A DNA stretch of 64,000 nt from contig CABJAJ010000002.1 in assembly GCA_902363575.1 (NCBI GenBank), forward strand, positions 372,001-436,000, in the 5' to 3' direction. A program made the translations under genes and the position numbers. Within the stretch, counting starts at the first letter, position 1. Each line of letters starts with the position of its first letter. Below are positions 52,554 through 61,925 of this stretch, piece after piece. The notes below the pieces were generated by a model, which worked only from the letters and a program-made list of their open reading frames with translations, searched no databases and had not been told where the DNA came from. The stretch comes from Rikenellaceae bacterium. Its GTDB lineage: Bacteria; Bacteroidota; Bacteroidia; Bacteroidales; Rikenellaceae.

Positions 52554-54119
52554 TTATCTTCGCAGGTTTTCCGTCTGTCCCTGTTGCCGGGACATCTCTT
52601 GCTCGAAATTCTGTGAGGCCGCTTCCGACAGGATAACCGTATTCAGCATACCGGTTACACGCATCCGTTTGGTCTCTTCCGTGAGTGTGCCGTTGTTCAA
52701 CGTGGCAGACAACCGGTTCAGCTCGGAAGCGGTCAGCTCCCGCGAGACACGCAGTTCCCCATTGTCCGCTTTCAGAATGGCCTTGCCGTTCTCGCCGATA
52801 GTCAGGTCGCAGTTCTTCATATTCGGCAACAACGGCTTCAGGTCGATGGTACGAAGATCCATCGCGGTGGATATCATCGCCTTCTGTTCCTCTTCGTTCC
52901 GGTTGTCAATCTGTGTGGCCAGCAGCATCAGGGAGGCGAAAGCGGTCATCGCCATCTCCACAATCGGGTCGTTGCATCCCGACATTCCCACACCGCTATC
53001 CTCCGACGAAAGGAGTTTTTTCATCCATCCGTCGGGCGAAAGGTTCTTTTCAGGCACGGTATCTTCCGCCGCCTTGTATTTGGCGAGCAGGTCATTCCCG
53101 TTGTGCAGCATTTGCAATTTGATATGTCCTTTCTGTGCGATTTCAGCCAGATACGCCGCAGGGTCTATATCCCGTTTCGTCCCGTCGGCATAGATATTCT
53201 TCACACCGAAATGCAGATGTTCCCCGGTCGTCCGTGTTCCCGTATTGCCCGATGTGCCGAGCCGTCCGCCGGCCTGTACCGTATCGCCGACCTTGACGGA
53301 AATCTCCTTGAGGTGCATATAGGTACATTGTACCTTGCTGCCGTCCGTCCGGGCATATTCCACCGTCAGCGACTTGCCGCCGGGCGTATTCTTGTTCTGG
53401 TTTACCGCCACGACCTTGCCGCCGTTCTCCGTAGCCAGTACCGCATCGCCTTTGCAACGTATATCCACGCCCTTGTGCATCTGTTGCTTTGTGCCGTCCA
53501 ACGGGTCTTGCCGTGTTCCGAACGGAGAGGTAATGAACAGAAATTCCTCCCGTTCCACCGGGAACGAATACCCCGTTCCATGTTCCGCACCTTCGGAGGT
53601 CTGGAGCGGATTGTGTTCTACCCCGAACTGCCTGCCTTGTGCCGCCATCTCCTGCATCACCTGCCTGTCATACTTCTGCAAGCCGTTCTGCTCAATGATT
53701 TTTTGCAGGTTCTCGGCATACTTGCCGCCTGTGGCGTAACCGGCTTTCTCAATGCTTTGTGCCCAGCCCTTGTAATCGTCCGGGGAGAGTTTGAAGCAAC
53801 CGGCATAGCGGCTGTTCTCCTTCAAAAAGCGGGAGTGATGCTCGTATGAATCACCCACGCTGTCATAGCTGCAGAACTTTTCATTCGGCTTATCATCGGT
53901 GTAGATTCCGTATTTGCCGCCTCCGGCAATCCACGAGGGTGTCGCCTTGATGCCGAAATGGTTGTTCTCGTTCCTCGCCAGACGGCTCTGTCCGTTGCTG
54001 CTTTCCAGTATGCCTTGCGCCAATGTGACGGAAGCCGGAATGCCATACCTGCGCATCTGTGCCATCGCATAATCCGCGTATTGCAGTGCATATTCCTGAT
54101 TCTTGCTCATAATCGTCAC
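52554..54119 (-). CDS. Bifunctional cell-wall hydrolase: glucosaminidase/muramidase plus M23 peptidase
   Basis: 521 residues. N-terminal muramidase-type domain with the catalytic glutamate at 39 (LAQGILESSNGQS) and NNHFGIKA. The M23 domain has zinc ligands H215 and D219 (HKGVDIRC) and HLHFG (301-305). The C-terminal 200 residues are helical and ICE-specific. It opens peptidoglycan for the conjugation channel. It may start at 54119 or at M4 (54110). It is 3 bp downstream of the 753-residue protein. Confidence 0.88.
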   Translation of the reverse strand: MTIMSKNQEYALQYADYAMAQMRRYGIPASVTLAQGILESSNGQSRLARNENNHFGIKATPSWIAGGGKYGIYTDDKPNEKFCSYDSVGDSYEHHSRFLKENSRYAGCFKLSPDDYKGWAQSIEKAGYATGGKYAENLQKIIEQNGLQKYDRQVMQEMAAQGRQFGVEHNPLQTSEGAEHGTGYSFPVEREEFLFITSPFGTRQDPLDGTKQQMHKGVDIRCKGDAVLATENGGKVVAVNQNKNTPGGKSLTVEYARTDGSKVQCTYMHLKEISVKVGDTVQAGGRLGTSGNTGTRTTGEHLHFGVKNIYADGTKRDIDPAAYLAEIAQKGHIKLQMLHNGNDLLAKYKAAEDTVPEKNLSPDGWMKKLLSSEDSGVGMSGCNDPIVEMAMTAFASLMLLATQIDNRNEEEQKAMISTAMDLRTIDLKPLLPNMKNCDLTIGENGKAILKADNGELRVSRELTASELNRLSATLNNGTLTEETKRMRVTGMLNTVILSEAASQNFEQEMSRQQGQTENLRR

Positions 54120-54122
54120 TCC

Positions 54123-56384
54123 TTATCTATGAATACCCCTATGTGTTTCCTGCTCGTCCTGCCGTTTATCCTGTAGCTCTATCTCACTGATGGCGACACG
54201 CTCACCGGCACGGACAAGTTTGGGCAGATAGCTGTCCAGTTGCGTCCTTGGGAACTCTGCGAAAGTCGAAAATCCATGTTCCGGATATTCCTTGACCGTA
54301 ATTCCCAGTATTTTTGCTCCCTTTGCCGCATCCTCATTATAAAGCCGGTACACTTCTCCTGCACGAATCAGATACAGGGCGTCGGGATGCTTTTCCTTGA
54401 GGTTGTCCCAAAACTGCCGTTTCGGAGACATATTTTCATCATTCGTCTCTTCCGACCGATTTTCCGGCACCGTCTCATTCTGTTGCCGTACCTGCTCTTC
54501 CGCTTTCTGTTCCCCGACGGATTGTCCCTTTTGCAGCACATCGGCAAACAGCGTGGCCGCCAAATGCCGCTTGTAGCCGTCCCGGTCTTCCGCCACCCAC
54601 ATCCGTTGCCACTGCTGTGGAGTGACGCTGCGGGGCTGCAGCTTTTGTCCGTCGATGGTTGCCACACACTGGATTCCATCCTGCCTGGTCTTGAAGATGG
54701 CAACACGCTGAATACGGTTCAGGTCAATCTCCGGCGTATCGCTGCCGAACAAATCCACTTTCAGGTCGGGCTTGACCTCCGCCAGTGCATAATACTTGTG
54801 CGCCAGCTCCATCCGTACCTTGTCGATGTTGTCCATCGCCTGCTTGAGCGTGGAGAAAAAACGGTTCACATCCTCCTTATCGGGATAGACGCTGTACCCC
54901 TCCTTGTTTTCCGGCTTGATATAGAGTGCCCAACGGTTCTTGTCGTCCTGAATCATCTGCACGGCATCGAACCCGACCTCATTCGCCCGTCTGACCGCCT
55001 CCGACACGTCCAGCGTGGAGAGCTTTTCCAACGTGTAGTTCCTTAACCGGGCCAGTGTCACCATTTTTTCATTGAAATAGCTGTCATCGGGTCTGTAGCC
55101 CAATGCACCGTCAGTATTATAGAAACGCACCTGCTCGATACCCTCTTTCTGCAATGCCCGTTCGATACGTCCCTTGTTCATGCCGGGAATCTCGTTGTTC
55201 GCCTCGGTCGAAGCTCCTGCCGGCAAAATGACATCTGCCGATTTTGCCTCCCGGTCTATGACGAGGACGATGCTTTTCGCCGCCTTGTCCGGGTGCTGGC
55301 GGATTTCATTCGCCACAAAGTAATGCTTGTGCATCTGTTCCTGCATGGTCGTGGTCTGCCGTCTGTTTCGCAGGGTGGCGTACTCAATTTTCTCGCCCCG
55401 TTCCGCTTTTCGGATAACATCAAGCGCATTGTTCACGTCGCTTTCGAGAGCGTCCATCATACACGGATTTTCCTTGAACTCCCGGCACCAGTAATCCACC
55501 GTCTTCAGGCTTGCATCGGACAGACGGGCGGGCAGTCCCAGTTCCAGCATTTTGATACCCGAAGCCAGTTCCACGACCAACCTTTCATATTTTACCGCAT
55601 CCTCCGACGGGGCCACGCCGTTCTTCATGACCATGCCTTCACGGGCGAGCCGCTGTTGATGCCCCGTAGCACTCACGATCTGCCGCAAGGCTTCCTGCAT
55701 ATAATCGTGGTAATGTTCAAAATCCTTTTGACGCGGCATATAGACCGCATCTTTGTCCGTCTCGTAATGAGGAACTCCGCTACCGTCCGAGCGCACGGGA
55801 ACGAGGTTGTCCCGCATCTTCAATAGAAAGTCGTTGAACCGGGTGCGCAACCTGCGGTTGTCCGCCTCGGTATATCCTCTTTCCTGAACACTGCCATCCT
55901 GCTTTACCGCATCCTCGTAAGCCGGCTTGTCAACGTAGGGCAACGTCGTCTGGTCGATATTGAAAAGCGTGCGGATCTCCCGGTTGTGGACACCCTTGAA
56001 CTGTGCCTTATGCTCTTCGTCCAATTGGAGATAGGCGGTACGGTCGATGGTCTCATCCGGATTGTTCCGGTTGACATACTTGTTCCAGTTATAGAACAGG
56101 AACGGTACGCCCTGCTCATGCTCCCGCACCGCAGCACCCCGTACCTTGGTTTCACTGTAAAGCGTGAACAGGTTGGTCTTGCATCCGTTATTGTCCGAAT
56201 GCAAGGCCATAAAGAGGGCATTGAACGGGCTGGCCGAGACCCCTTGCGGATAGAGCCGGGGAAATCCCTTGCCCGATACGTTGAGCCAATGGCCGCCAGC
56301 GTTCGACGCCCCGCTCAGTGCGGCAGACAGCAGTTCCGCCTGCCTTGCCTCGGCTTTCTTCTCGATTTGCGACTTTTCTTTCAT
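54123..56384 (-). CDS. ArdC-like/DUF3945-type ICE protein with MutS-I-like C-terminal domain
   Basis: 753 residues. N-terminal ArdC-like part (about 25-110: NVSGKGFPRLYPQGVSASPF, FNALFMALHSDNNGC, VPFLFYNWNKYVN). A long helical middle follows, with ALDVIRKAERGEKIEYATLR. Near the C-terminus, FWDNLKEKHPDALYLIRAGE and VYRLYNEDAAKGAKILGI match the first domain of MutS. Seen in several Bacteroidales ICE proteins; there is no MutS ATPase. It is probably a DNA-binding or antirestriction factor. Followed closely by the hydrolase gene. Confidence 0.7.
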   Translation of the reverse strand: MKEKSQIEKKAEARQAELLSAALSGASNAGGHWLNVSGKGFPRLYPQGVSASPFNALFMALHSDNNGCKTNLFTLYSETKVRGAAVREHEQGVPFLFYNWNKYVNRNNPDETIDRTAYLQLDEEHKAQFKGVHNREIRTLFNIDQTTLPYVDKPAYEDAVKQDGSVQERGYTEADNRRLRTRFNDFLLKMRDNLVPVRSDGSGVPHYETDKDAVYMPRQKDFEHYHDYMQEALRQIVSATGHQQRLAREGMVMKNGVAPSEDAVKYERLVVELASGIKMLELGLPARLSDASLKTVDYWCREFKENPCMMDALESDVNNALDVIRKAERGEKIEYATLRNRRQTTTMQEQMHKHYFVANEIRQHPDKAAKSIVLVIDREAKSADVILPAGASTEANNEIPGMNKGRIERALQKEGIEQVRFYNTDGALGYRPDDSYFNEKMVTLARLRNYTLEKLSTLDVSEAVRRANEVGFDAVQMIQDDKNRWALYIKPENKEGYSVYPDKEDVNRFFSTLKQAMDNIDKVRMELAHKYYALAEVKPDLKVDLFGSDTPEIDLNRIQRVAIFKTRQDGIQCVATIDGQKLQPRSVTPQQWQRMWVAEDRDGYKRHLAATLFADVLQKGQSVGEQKAEEQVRQQNETVPENRSEETNDENMSPKRQFWDNLKEKHPDALYLIRAGEVYRLYNEDAAKGAKILGITVKEYPEHGFSTFAEFPRTQLDSYLPKLVRAGERVAISEIELQDKRQDEQETHRGIHR

Positions 56385-56411
56385 ATCATCATGCTTTTAT
56401 TGTTCATGGAA

Positions 56412-58211
56412 TTATTGGATGCCCCGTGTACGCACGACCGTTTCCCGCTGTCCGTCATCGTAATTCTGCGAAGCGATATGGCGCAACTGGTCGCTCTTGG
56501 CAAGCACGGCGTTCGCCAGCGTGTTCAGCGGCAATGCCCCTGCACGGTAAGCCTCCGCGACGGTCGGCGTGAGCTGGATGGTACAAGGCACACGGTCTAT
56601 CGTGGCGATGAGCGTACTGCCTTGCAGTACCGGGTTCACAATACGGGGATTGAGCGGTTCATCGGGATAACGGCGGTACTGGTTCTCCGTCTGTTCGGCA
56701 GCGGACGGCATGGGTCGCCCCAAAGCCTCGTGTCCCGCCTTGTTCAGCAGGTTTGCGCCGCCCAGACCGACAAGGAGCATCTTCAGCAGCGGGTTACGCA
56801 CGAACAGACCGGCCACAATACTCGCTATCGGCAGCAGGTTGTCTCCAAAGCGCAACGATTGTGTCTTGCCGGTAAAAGCCCCCAACAGGATGTCGGGCAG
56901 CATGGCCATGACATATCCGAGGTTGCCCGTGATATCGCCCAATCCCTCTAATCCCAACGTACTGAGCAATCCGCTCCATCCGTTCGTGTTGGTCTGCACA
57001 GCCTCTCTCTCTTGCTTTTCTTCCTCACGTGGAATAACCACCTGCCGTTCCTCTTTCTCCACTTTTTCCCTCTGTTCCGTCTCCGGCTGCGTTGATTCCT
57101 TTTTGGCAGTTACAGCCGTTGCATTCTTATATTTCTCCAAATGCTTCAAATAGGCTTCTTCCTGTCCGGGAGCGACGACCAGCGGCACATCCTTGTACCG
57201 TTCGGCACGTTCATTCTTCTTTTCAGGGTGTCCGGGTATTTCTGGCATTTGGAAAGGGGTAAACTTTGGTGTCTGCATCCACTTCGGGAAACTGAAATCC
57301 ATCACCGGTATTTTCTTCTTCAACCGCTCGTTGGCGGCCACGATGAGCGCACTGTCACCCGTCTGTACCGTTGCAGCCTCCTTGCGGAAGTCCGTAAATA
57401 CGTTCCGTTCGCTGCCGAACACCCCTTTGCTTATACACTCTTCCACAGAAAGCGTATCAGGCTTTTCAGGCTCGAAGCGTGAGGCGACTGCCGAGATAGC
57501 CACGTCCGCCCCGACAAACTTCGCCAGTGTTGCCCACGAACCCACGCCTCCCATCATCACGGTATCTGCCGTTGCGCCCAGTACCCGACCCGCGCCTTTT
57601 TCCCATCCTTTCGGACGGTAGGCGGCTTCGCCCCGTGCCTCGATTTCCACAGCAAGCGGCGAGCGGTTGAAGGTCTGCGAAAGTCCAAGCAGGCTTGATT
57701 CTGCGGCTTTGCGGATGATGTAGTCGGCTGACGATTTCGGCATACGCTCCTTGACCAGCCGGTCGATCATCAGTTCCTCCACCCGGTAGTCCATATAGGC
57801 ATAGGCAAGGTCGCCGCCTAATTGTTCCGACAGTTCATCGTAACGCTTGCGCCCGATTTCCTGCACGACAGTATCGCGCCATTGCCCGGCCATGTATGCG
57901 AGGTCTTGCTGTATCTCTTTGGAGCCGGTAATCTCCGCCTTGCACATTCCGATATAGTCCTCCGTTGTCTTCGAGTTCCATTCGCCCGTGACCTTGAGTA
58001 CCTGGTACGGGTCGCCCATCGGCTGTGCCGCAGACGCCATCGCGCTGAGTATGCCGCCCAAAGAGGTGGAATACTCCCTCATTTCCTCGCCCTGTTTCTT
58101 CGTGAGGTAAGCCTGTGTCTTCGACATGACGGGCGCAAGGTGGCAGTGGAAATAGTCGCTCACGAGGCGTTCCATTTCTGCGAATTGCCGGCTATGTTTG
58201 ATTCCATCCAT
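56412..58211 (-). CDS. Large ICE membrane-associated protein, unknown
   Basis: 599 residues from the ATG at 58211 (MDGIKHSRQFAEMERLVSDY); the longer 58418 frame overlaps another gene. Helical N-terminal 250 residues with KTQAYLTKKQGEEMREYSTS. Several glycine-rich or hydrophobic segments (AGRVLGATADTVMMGGVGSW, NLGYVMAMLPDILLGAFTG, LLKMLLVGLGGANLLNK). C-terminal part includes PVLQGSTLIATIDRVPCTIQ with LTPTVAEAYRAGALPLNTLA, typical of Bacteroidales ICE DUF4099/DUF3945-like tails. Likely a transfer-channel or mobilization accessory protein. Confidence 0.65.
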   Translation of the reverse strand: MDGIKHSRQFAEMERLVSDYFHCHLAPVMSKTQAYLTKKQGEEMREYSTSLGGILSAMASAAQPMGDPYQVLKVTGEWNSKTTEDYIGMCKAEITGSKEIQQDLAYMAGQWRDTVVQEIGRKRYDELSEQLGGDLAYAYMDYRVEELMIDRLVKERMPKSSADYIIRKAAESSLLGLSQTFNRSPLAVEIEARGEAAYRPKGWEKGAGRVLGATADTVMMGGVGSWATLAKFVGADVAISAVASRFEPEKPDTLSVEECISKGVFGSERNVFTDFRKEAATVQTGDSALIVAANERLKKKIPVMDFSFPKWMQTPKFTPFQMPEIPGHPEKKNERAERYKDVPLVVAPGQEEAYLKHLEKYKNATAVTAKKESTQPETEQREKVEKEERQVVIPREEEKQEREAVQTNTNGWSGLLSTLGLEGLGDITGNLGYVMAMLPDILLGAFTGKTQSLRFGDNLLPIASIVAGLFVRNPLLKMLLVGLGGANLLNKAGHEALGRPMPSAAEQTENQYRRYPDEPLNPRIVNPVLQGSTLIATIDRVPCTIQLTPTVAEAYRAGALPLNTLANAVLAKSDQLRHIASQNYDDGQRETVVRTRGIQ

Positions 58212-58219
58212 ATTGTGTA

Positions 58220-59355
58220 TTATATATTTATCTGTTTCAATAACTGTTCTTTCGTCTGCTCGATGGCGTTGTGGTAAACCTCCATCTGCCGGGGAAAGAA
58301 CTCTTCCAGCCATGCGTCCTTTTCGATGTTGTCCTGCATGAACCGTATCGCCTGCTCCCGTTCGATTTCGACGGATGTCTCGCCCTCTTCCCTGTTGTTG
58401 AACCATGCCTTCGTCCACCAGCGCACACCCGCCCGGTCGGGATAGACCGTGACAAGCCTCGGTATGTCGAAACTCTGTATGTCGATGTCCAGTTCCGCCA
58501 ACGGGTCTATGATGCCGCCATAGGTCAGGGCTTCGTCATGGAGTTTTTTTTTATGTCACTGCCCGCAGTGGAGAGGTACACATCATGCCGCAGGGCGAGG
58601 TAATGCAGGAAATCCGCAATCAGGAGGTTCTGCACCTTGCAGGCCAGCGGCATGGCCTTATGTCCCAGTCCGAGCGGATTGGCCATGCTCGGCATATTCT
58701 CGTAGAAATACTCCTTCATCGCACCCACCGTGAAGATGTGGCGTAGCGACTGCTCCGTATTTCGGGGCAAGGTGTATGCTCCATGCCGCAAATCCTCCAT
58801 ATAGTGCGGCAGGAAGCGCAGCATCAGTTCCTCTATCTCTCTCTTATCCCGGTCATAATCGGTTCCCAGTTCCATCTCTACACCGGAGGGATAGTCGGTT
58901 TCGTGTCCGCCGGCCTGACGCATTGCCTGGATATTCCCGTACAGCATTGTCAAGAATTCCAACGGATTCAGTTCCTCGCCCTTGAAGCGGACGGTCATGT
59001 GCAGTTTGTCACCGCTCAAAGCTACCGTCTGTCCGGCCTTTACACGCTGTCCGAATTGGGCGAAGACATTGGACAGGTTTCCGTATGTCACCTCATATTC
59101 CCCGTAGCGGATGGTCTGGCAGATGCCGTGTCCGGAATCGTTGCCCACGCCCGACACAATGCCGCTGGCAAGGGCGGAAAGCATATAGCACCGCACGTTG
59201 AAGTCAATGCCGTGATGAAAGAATTTCTCGCCCGTCACCGGGTCGGTCTGTTCGCCGTAGCCGAGCGACAGCTCCACGTCTTTGCCCTGCTGTTCCTCGA
59301 AAGGCATACAATAACCGCTATCGGATTGCAGGATCATTTCTTCTGTATATTTCAT
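58220..59355 (-). CDS. M23-like peptidase-family ICE protein in two frames joined at an A9 slippery tract
   Basis: Frame one (58525-59355) gives 276 residues: M23-like motifs HHGIDF (47-52) and KLHMTVRF (118-125), ending SDIKKNSMTKP. Frame two runs through to 58220, continuing LHDEALTYGGIIDPLAELD and ending EQLLKQINI. The junction is ATA-AAA-AAA-AAC-TCC, which contains A AAA AAC in the correct phase for a -1 shift. The full product would be about 378 residues. The third M23 ligand pattern (HxH) is reduced to H-M-T, so activity is doubtful. It is either a real frameshift, a sequencing error in A9, or programmed slippage. Confidence 0.7.
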
Positions 59356-59379
59356 GCTGTTTCCATTTTGATTCGTATT

Positions 59380-60045
59380 CTATCTTCTCATTCCTCCGCC
59401 ATGTGCCTGTTCCCCTGCCGAAAAGTCAGGTGTACGGGTACGTTGCACGTTTTCTGTCTCCGGCGTGCGGAAGACACCCGCATTGTTGCCGATGAGCATC
59501 ATGCCGAGAAATGCGCCGGCAATCTTGCCCAGCCAGCCGAAGCGTCCGAATATGAGGAACGCCGCCGCAACCAGTCCGGCGATGCTCAACCCTGACACGT
59601 TGCCGCTGCCAAGGTTGCGGAAAAAGTTGCCGAACATATCAAGACCTCCGCCACCGGAGGCCTGTCGCAAAAAGTTCGACACGCCGTTCAGTTTGTTGTC
59701 GATGCCGGTTACCGCACCGCTGACCGAACTGACGGCTTCTCCGGCCTTGCCCGTTAGTTCACGCACGCCGTCCGCCGTGCCTGCAATGGTATCCGTGACG
59801 GATTCGCCCACAACGGCATCGCTCACGATACGCACCACGCTTTTGTCGGTGGTCAGCTTCTCCCAGCCCACATAACCGACCGCACCGCCGATAGTCGCTG
59901 TCTTGACTGCCTGTCCTGCACCACGCAAGGTCTGCGAAGGGTGCAGCACTGCCTTACCCATACTTTTGCCGGTAGCCGCCGTTGCCGTACCGACACCTTT
60001 TGCGGCCTTGCCGCCATATTTCAATAGTGTACTCCAAACGCCCAT
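59380..60045 (-). CDS. ICE membrane protein, glycine/alanine-rich
   Basis: 221 residues. Small-residue-rich N-terminus (GKAAKGVGTATAATGKSMGK), a helix GGAVGYVGWEKL near 55, and two membrane helices near 150-185 (GLSIAGLVAAAFLIFGRFG and IAGAFLGMMLIG). The plan resembles a channel-associated transfer protein. It is 14 bp downstream of the 60060-60743 gene. No family named. Confidence 0.65.
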   Translation of the reverse strand: MGVWSTLLKYGGKAAKGVGTATAATGKSMGKAVLHPSQTLRGAGQAVKTATIGGAVGYVGWEKLTTDKSVVRIVSDAVVGESVTDTIAGTADGVRELTGKAGEAVSSVSGAVTGIDNKLNGVSNFLRQASGGGGLDMFGNFFRNLGSGNVSGLSIAGLVAAAFLIFGRFGWLGKIAGAFLGMMLIGNNAGVFRTPETENVQRTRTPDFSAGEQAHGGGMRR

Positions 60046-60059
60046 ACATTGTCTGTTTT

Positions 60060-60743
60060 TTAAGGTCTTACATTTCTTCCAATCTGCCGCCAGCGTCGCT
60101 TGGCAGCTTCCACTATGTCCCGTTTGCCGGCCACCGGACGTGCTCCCTCGTCGATTTCACGCCAGATGTCGCCCATTGTCGTGTACTTCACCGCCTTGGT
60201 CAGCCGTTGCAGTTTCTTGTTCATCATCTTGAGCTTCGGACGGATGCCGAATACGATTTCCATGCGCTCTTTCTCCGTCATCTTGTTGTCCGAAAGGCAC
60301 GCCATGCGGATGTCGTTCACAATCTCCACGCTGTTCATGATCAGTTCCCGGTAAATCCGGTTTCGTTGCGTGGAGAGGGCGACGGCCAACGCATGGGAGC
60401 TGTTCCGGCTCACCTGTCTGGTAAAGTCACCCATGTTATCCGTCAGCTTCGATATTTCGTGATAGAAACCGTATATCTGCGCCGCGTAGCAGACTATCGA
60501 CCGGAAAGAGTCCAGATAGCTGTTGAACTCCCGTTGCAGGTCGGTCGTGGCTTTCACTTCCTCTTTCGTCCACAGGTGTCCGGTGGTCTGCATCAGCATG
60601 ACTTTCTCCTGGTTCTTCAGCTCCTTTTCCGCCTTGTCGGTATAGAGCAGGATCATTCCGGCCAGTACAGGGTCGTTTTGTGCCCGTGCCTTGCCGATGC
60701 CGATGCACAACAATAAGATGCCTATCCAAATCGTCCGTTTCAT
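60060..60743 (-). CDS. Exported helical ICE protein A (paralogue of the next gene)
   Basis: 227 residues from the ATG at 60743, with signal peptide MKRTIWIGILLLCIGIGKARA. The mature part is helical: YTDKAEKELKNQEKVMLMQT, and a conserved end KAVKYTTMGDIWREI-x-RWRQIGRN. The same ending pattern (RYYTLNDMWNNV, RWRRAAVL) occurs in 60758-61447. Both look like periplasmic transfer-channel proteins similar to the P-type conjugation TrbJ/VirB5 style. Confidence 0.7.
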   Translation of the reverse strand: MKRTIWIGILLLCIGIGKARAQNDPVLAGMILLYTDKAEKELKNQEKVMLMQTTGHLWTKEEVKATTDLQREFNSYLDSFRSIVCYAAQIYGFYHEISKLTDNMGDFTRQVSRNSSHALAVALSTQRNRIYRELIMNSVEIVNDIRMACLSDNKMTEKERMEIVFGIRPKLKMMNKKLQRLTKAVKYTTMGDIWREIDEGARPVAGKRDIVEAAKRRWRQIGRNVRP

Positions 60744-60757
60744 TGTCAGTTCCGTTT

Positions 60758-61447
60758 TTATCGTGCGAGGACGGCAGCCCTGCGCCAACGGGTCATGGCC
60801 ATCCGTGCCGCCTCCCCATTGTTGCGGTCGAGCATCCCGGCCGTCACATTGTTCCACATGTCATTGAGGGTATAGTATCGTATGCTCAGGTAGAGCAGGT
60901 GTAGCTTCCGGCTGAAAGCCGAAAGTTTGTCGTTCAACGCCCACAGGGTCTTGCTGCGTTCCGCTCCCGTGAGCATATTCTCTTTGCCGCCCTTGGCCAC
61001 TGCGTCATTCAGGAGTGTGAAGACCGATACCAGTTCCGTTGCCGTCTCGATATAGAGGTTGTTCATGCTTATGGAGGCAATGATGCCCTGCGGGTTGTTC
61101 CTGATGGCGTTGCCCAGTTTCCCTAACGTGAGAAAGATTCTCACGCCGTCGTTGTAGAGGTGGGTGCAGGCTTTCAGCGACGAAGCGTAGCCGCTTGCCG
61201 TCTTGAGATAGCTGTTATATTGCTTCTCCCATTTGTGAATGCGGTTGAACTCGGCGGCGATGCTGTTCTGCAGCATCGCTGTCTTCGTCTGACCGTTTAT
61301 CTGTTTCTCTATCTGGTCATTGATGACCTCGTTGCCCTCGGCCAACGCCATCCATTCCAACGGATTGGATGCCGTGATTTGTGCTTTCGCCCAGTGTGGC
61401 ATCATGCAGACGGCAAAAATGACCAGGCTAATGATTCGTGATTTCAT
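60758..61447 (-). CDS. Exported helical ICE protein B (VirB5/TrbJ-like plan)
   Basis: 229 residues with signal peptide MKSRIISLVIFAVCMMPHWA. The mature part is helical, with EKQINGQTKTAMLQNSIAAE and FNRIHKWEKQYNSYLKTASG. This style is seen in VirB5/TrbJ minor pilins. It ends in RYYTLNDMWNNVTAGMLDRN and RWRRAAVLAR. It overlaps the upstream PH-domain gene by 20 bp and lies 14 bp before its paralogue. Confidence 0.7.
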   Translation of the reverse strand: MKSRIISLVIFAVCMMPHWAKAQITASNPLEWMALAEGNEVINDQIEKQINGQTKTAMLQNSIAAEFNRIHKWEKQYNSYLKTASGYASSLKACTHLYNDGVRIFLTLGKLGNAIRNNPQGIIASISMNNLYIETATELVSVFTLLNDAVAKGGKENMLTGAERSKTLWALNDKLSAFSRKLHLLYLSIRYYTLNDMWNNVTAGMLDRNNGEAARMAMTRWRRAAVLAR

Positions 61448-61925
61448 ATATTCCCTTTTTTCGTTTGTTATACTCGACCCGTTCCCGGATAAGCGTTACC
61501 ACATCGAAGTTGTGTCTGATACCTACCAAATCAAGCCGGGGCGTATTCCTGTCCATCGAGAATATGCGTACCGTCTTCAATCCGCAAAGCTGCTGCATGA
61601 GGTTTTGGTGTTCCACAAAGTCCACGATACGGTATTGTTCCATGTAGTCCGTCTTCCGGGACAGCACCCCATGCCTGCTGATAAGCTGCTCGCTACCGAT
61701 GTGGTAGCGTGTCCGGCGCAGATAGATGAAACGGTACAGCAATACCAAAGCAAGCAATGCGGCAACCGATACGGCAAGAGCTGTCAGAGGCAGTCCCTCC
61801 ATGCCACCATACACCCATGCTGCACAGCACAATACGATTGCGGGCAGCTCGTCGATAACGAACTGTCCGGCGTGCGGTTGCAGCACGATACTTTGGAAAT
61901 GTCCTGTGGGTGCATCGGTCATCAT
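61428..61925 (-). CDS. Bacterial PH-domain membrane protein
   Basis: 165 residues. Two hydrophobic segments (about 26-43 and 47-69) precede a PH-like domain (RTRYHIGSEQLISRHGVLSR, YRIVDFVEHQNLMQQLCGLK). Such bPH proteins accompany transfer genes in Bacteroidales ICEs. Overlaps its upstream neighbour by 4 bp (61922-61925). Confidence 0.7.
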   Translation of the reverse strand: MMTDAPTGHFQSIVLQPHAGQFVIDELPAIVLCCAAWVYGGMEGLPLTALAVSVAALLALVLLYRFIYLRRTRYHIGSEQLISRHGVLSRKTDYMEQYRIVDFVEHQNLMQQLCGLKTVRIFSMDRNTPRLDLVGIRHNFDVVTLIRERVEYNKRKKGIYEITNH

